Assembly (NCBI GenBank): GCA_043739325.1
Contig: JAYUFK010000164.1
Span: 1-5,167 of the forward strand
Length of the DNA: 5,167 nt
From: Roseiarcus sp043739325
Lineage (GTDB): Bacteria; Pseudomonadota; Alphaproteobacteria; Rhizobiales; Beijerinckiaceae
Direction: 5' to 3'
Positions 4,065 to 5,167 of this stretch are shown in pieces. The notes beneath the pieces were generated by a model. That model saw nothing but the letters and a program-made list of their open reading frames with translations, was not told the origin of the DNA and searched no databases. The translations under genes were made by a program, and so were the position numbers. Numbering within the stretch: the stretch's first letter is position 1; every line of letters begins with the position of its first letter.

Positions 4065-4853
4065 ATGTCTTTGCAATCATTTGACGATTTGTTTTCAGCC
4101 CGCCTTGCGGAGCTACCCGACCGCCCTGCCCTGCTACCGACCGCCAACCCTATCCGCTCGACCCGCAAAGCTGCCCAATGGGAGGCCGCCGTTCATCGGG
4201 CGTATTCGTACATGACCGGACGCCTACGCGATCCGTCGCAGCAAGCGGAACTTGACCGCTACTATGAGCAGACCTTGGAGGAGGGCGCGGACTTTCTCAA
4301 AGTGCGCAAGGAGGCCGACTTTCGACCGGTTCCCGTGGTGACCTTCACCAAGGAAGCCGCCGCCGAGATCATGCGGCAGGCGCGGGAGATCGAACGCGAG
4401 ACATACGCTTGCCGCGCCAAGGGGAAGCACGGCGGCGGGCTTGGCCGCATGGCGGTTCAATTGCTCGAATGGTTTTGTTTCGGCATGTGGCCTCGCGCCC
4501 GATACGGCATGTTTCCGAGCCTCGCGCACATTGCGGCGGGTTCCCGCATGTCGAAAGAGACCGTCGTTGAGGCGATGAAAACCCTTCAGCTTTTCGGGTT
4601 TCTCGCCGTGCAGCCGCGCCGCAAGCGGATCGACACGCCGCTCGGCGTGAAGGTGGTTCAGGACACGAATAGCTATGTTCTCAGCCTCGCTAAAGGGCTT
4701 GGCGCTTTGGCCTTGGCCGTGTTCGCTCCAAAGCCCCAACCATCAGAGTCAACTAAACCGTCAGCTAAAGAGAGTATTTCTTACATTAAGAGCGTGACCC
4801 GACAAACTTTCGATCGACTCCAAGCCAGAAGGGATATTTTCAGCACCGCCTGA
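4065..4853 (+). CDS. Winged-helix plasmid replication-type protein (putative)
   Basis: A 262-residue protein. The most informative part is residues 123-200: GGGLGRMAVQLLEWFCFGMWPRARYGMFPSLAHIAAGSRMSKETVVEAMKTLQLFGFLAVQPRRKRI. It reads as a helix, a 'sequence-gated' FPS loop, a helix-turn-helix and a winged strand, as in HTH_36-like replication proteins of alphaproteobacterial plasmids. The N-terminal half is helical and charged (YYEQTLEEGADFLKVRKEADF), and the last 40 residues (ESTKPSAKESISYIKSV onward) look flexible. The start is well supported by GGAGGAG at 4056-4062. The elaborate leader (antisense candidate, leader peptide, hairpin) favours a replication initiator or copy-control protein. 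An ordinary transcription regulator is the main alternative. No initiator-specific motif is visible, so the function is moderately sure only. Confidence 0.6.
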   Translation: MSLQSFDDLFSARLAELPDRPALLPTANPIRSTRKAAQWEAAVHRAYSYMTGRLRDPSQQAELDRYYEQTLEEGADFLKVRKEADFRPVPVVTFTKEAAAEIMRQAREIERETYACRAKGKHGGGLGRMAVQLLEWFCFGMWPRARYGMFPSLAHIAAGSRMSKETVVEAMKTLQLFGFLAVQPRRKRIDTPLGVKVVQDTNSYVLSLAKGLGALALAVFAPKPQPSESTKPSAKESISYIKSVTRQTFDRLQARRDIFSTA

Positions 4854-4901
4854 CCTCGAAAAGCGCCTTTTTAGGCTTCGTCGAACAGGAAAATATGTGG
4901 A

Positions 4902-4975
4902 GCCGCTTTGCGGCCTGTGTTCGTGCGCCATATGCGCCGCAAGCGGCGCGGGCGCACCGCCGCGCAAGGGCGCGG
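4902..4975. repeat. Three consecutive GC-rich hairpins downstream of the rep-like gene
   Basis: GCCGC-TTT-GCGGC (4902-4914), GCGCCG-CAAG-CGGCGC (4934-4949) and CCGCGC-AAGG-GCGCGG (4960-4975) follow one another in 74 bp. No U-tract follows any of them. The overlapping short frames on the plus strand (Arg/Ala-rich) have no family features, so I treat 4854-5111 as intergenic. The cluster could be an origin- or transfer-linked structure or a transcription barrier between the converging genes at 4065 and 5112. Confidence 0.45.
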
Positions 4976-5111
4976 CGAAGATTGCTCGACGAAGAAAAAG
5001 GGGGCGGGGTGGACTATCGTTCACAGCTTCCAGCACCGGACAGGCCGAAAGATCAACCGAGAAGAAATTAGGGGTCATCGCAGAATCTGTTCCAAATCCT
5101 ACGCTAAGGGA

Positions 5112-5167
5112 TCAGCCTTTGGCGTTCGCTTGAATCTCCCGATACAGGGTTGATCGCCCAAGCCCGA
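5112..5167 (-). CDS. C-terminal end of a second serine-recombinase-like gene (cut by window edge)
   Basis: The minus strand entering from the right edge reads GLGRSTLYREIQANAKG and then TGA at 5112-5114. GRSTLYREI fits the recognition helix of the Hin-type helix-turn-helix that ends resolvase/invertase recombinases (typically a xxRSTLYR pattern). Only 17 codons are visible, so the identity is tentative; another helix-turn-helix protein is possible. It differs in sequence from the remnant ending at 2881, so it is a separate element. Confidence 0.5.
   Translation of the reverse strand, partial: GLGRSTLYREIQANAKG

Noticed and set aside
3663..4076. 137-codon minus-strand frame across the leader region
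   Set aside because: It runs through the operator, terminator and stem-loop, has no recognisable domain and no ribosome site.
4224..4739. 171-codon minus-strand frame inside the rep-like gene
   Set aside because: It is antisense to a gene with a clear winged-helix pattern and a strong ribosome site.
4897..5153. Overlapping Arg/Ala-rich plus-strand frames at the right end
   Set aside because: All three frames are open by GC bias, none shows a family pattern or ribosome site, and they overlap the recombinase-like tail on the other strand.
1..5167. CRISPR arrays, tRNA or rRNA genes and complete insertion sequences
   Set aside because: No regularly spaced repeats, no cloverleaf or rRNA-like stretch, and no transposase or paired terminal repeats were found.

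Overview
The window looks like accessory DNA, most likely plasmid backbone, from a GC-rich alphaproteobacterium (Hyphomicrobiales-like). The evidence is GC-rich codon use, a DUF3768 gene, a DUF1778/GNAT toxin-antitoxin pair, a HigB/HigA-type pair, serine-recombinase remnants and two separate plasmid-replication signatures. The genus cannot be fixed from the sequence; a methylotroph or rhizobial relative is only a guess.

Left part (1-1180): a complete TacA/TacT-like module (ribbon-helix-helix antitoxin 120-395, GNAT acetyltransferase toxin 392-931, ATGA overlap) with a good sigma70-type promoter in front. It is followed by a 250-bp gap holding four copies of a TTTTGAGA(G) motif, two of which form a perfect 11-bp inverted repeat.

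Middle (1180-2881): an AT-richer gene for an unrecognised membrane-anchored exported protein (1180-1827) runs tail-to-tail into the truncated 5' end of a trfA-like plasmid replication initiator (1810-2043, minus). A DUF3768 gene (2141-2476, minus) follows, with hairpins on both sides. Next is the C-terminal part of a serine recombinase that has lost its catalytic domain (about 2540-2881, plus). This is a scarred, rearranged stretch.

Right part (2895-5167): a toxin-first HigB/HigA-like operon (3632 to 2895, minus) starts at a promoter whose -35 box lies inside a 7-bp inverted repeat; the toxin mRNA may be leaderless. A plausible divergent promoter in the same operator faces a 390-bp leader/origin-like region. 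That region carries a minus-strand Rho-independent terminator, an adjacent 9-bp stem-loop (together a candidate antisense RNA), a 27-codon leader peptide whose ATG sits in the loop, and a hairpin reaching the Shine-Dalgarno of a winged-helix protein gene (4065-4853) that I read as a plasmid replication-type protein. Seven bases of the loop are complementary to the start-codon region of that gene. The arrangement recalls the antisense RNA/leader peptide/rep control of IncFII and IncB/I plasmids, but with an unrelated protein. The window ends with a cluster of GC-rich hairpins and the last 17 codons of a second serine-recombinase-like gene on the minus strand.

Working picture: two addiction modules flank the remains of an inactivated TrfA-type replicon and sit beside a candidate replicon with RNA-based control. 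The replication roles are inference from architecture; the TA assignments are firm.
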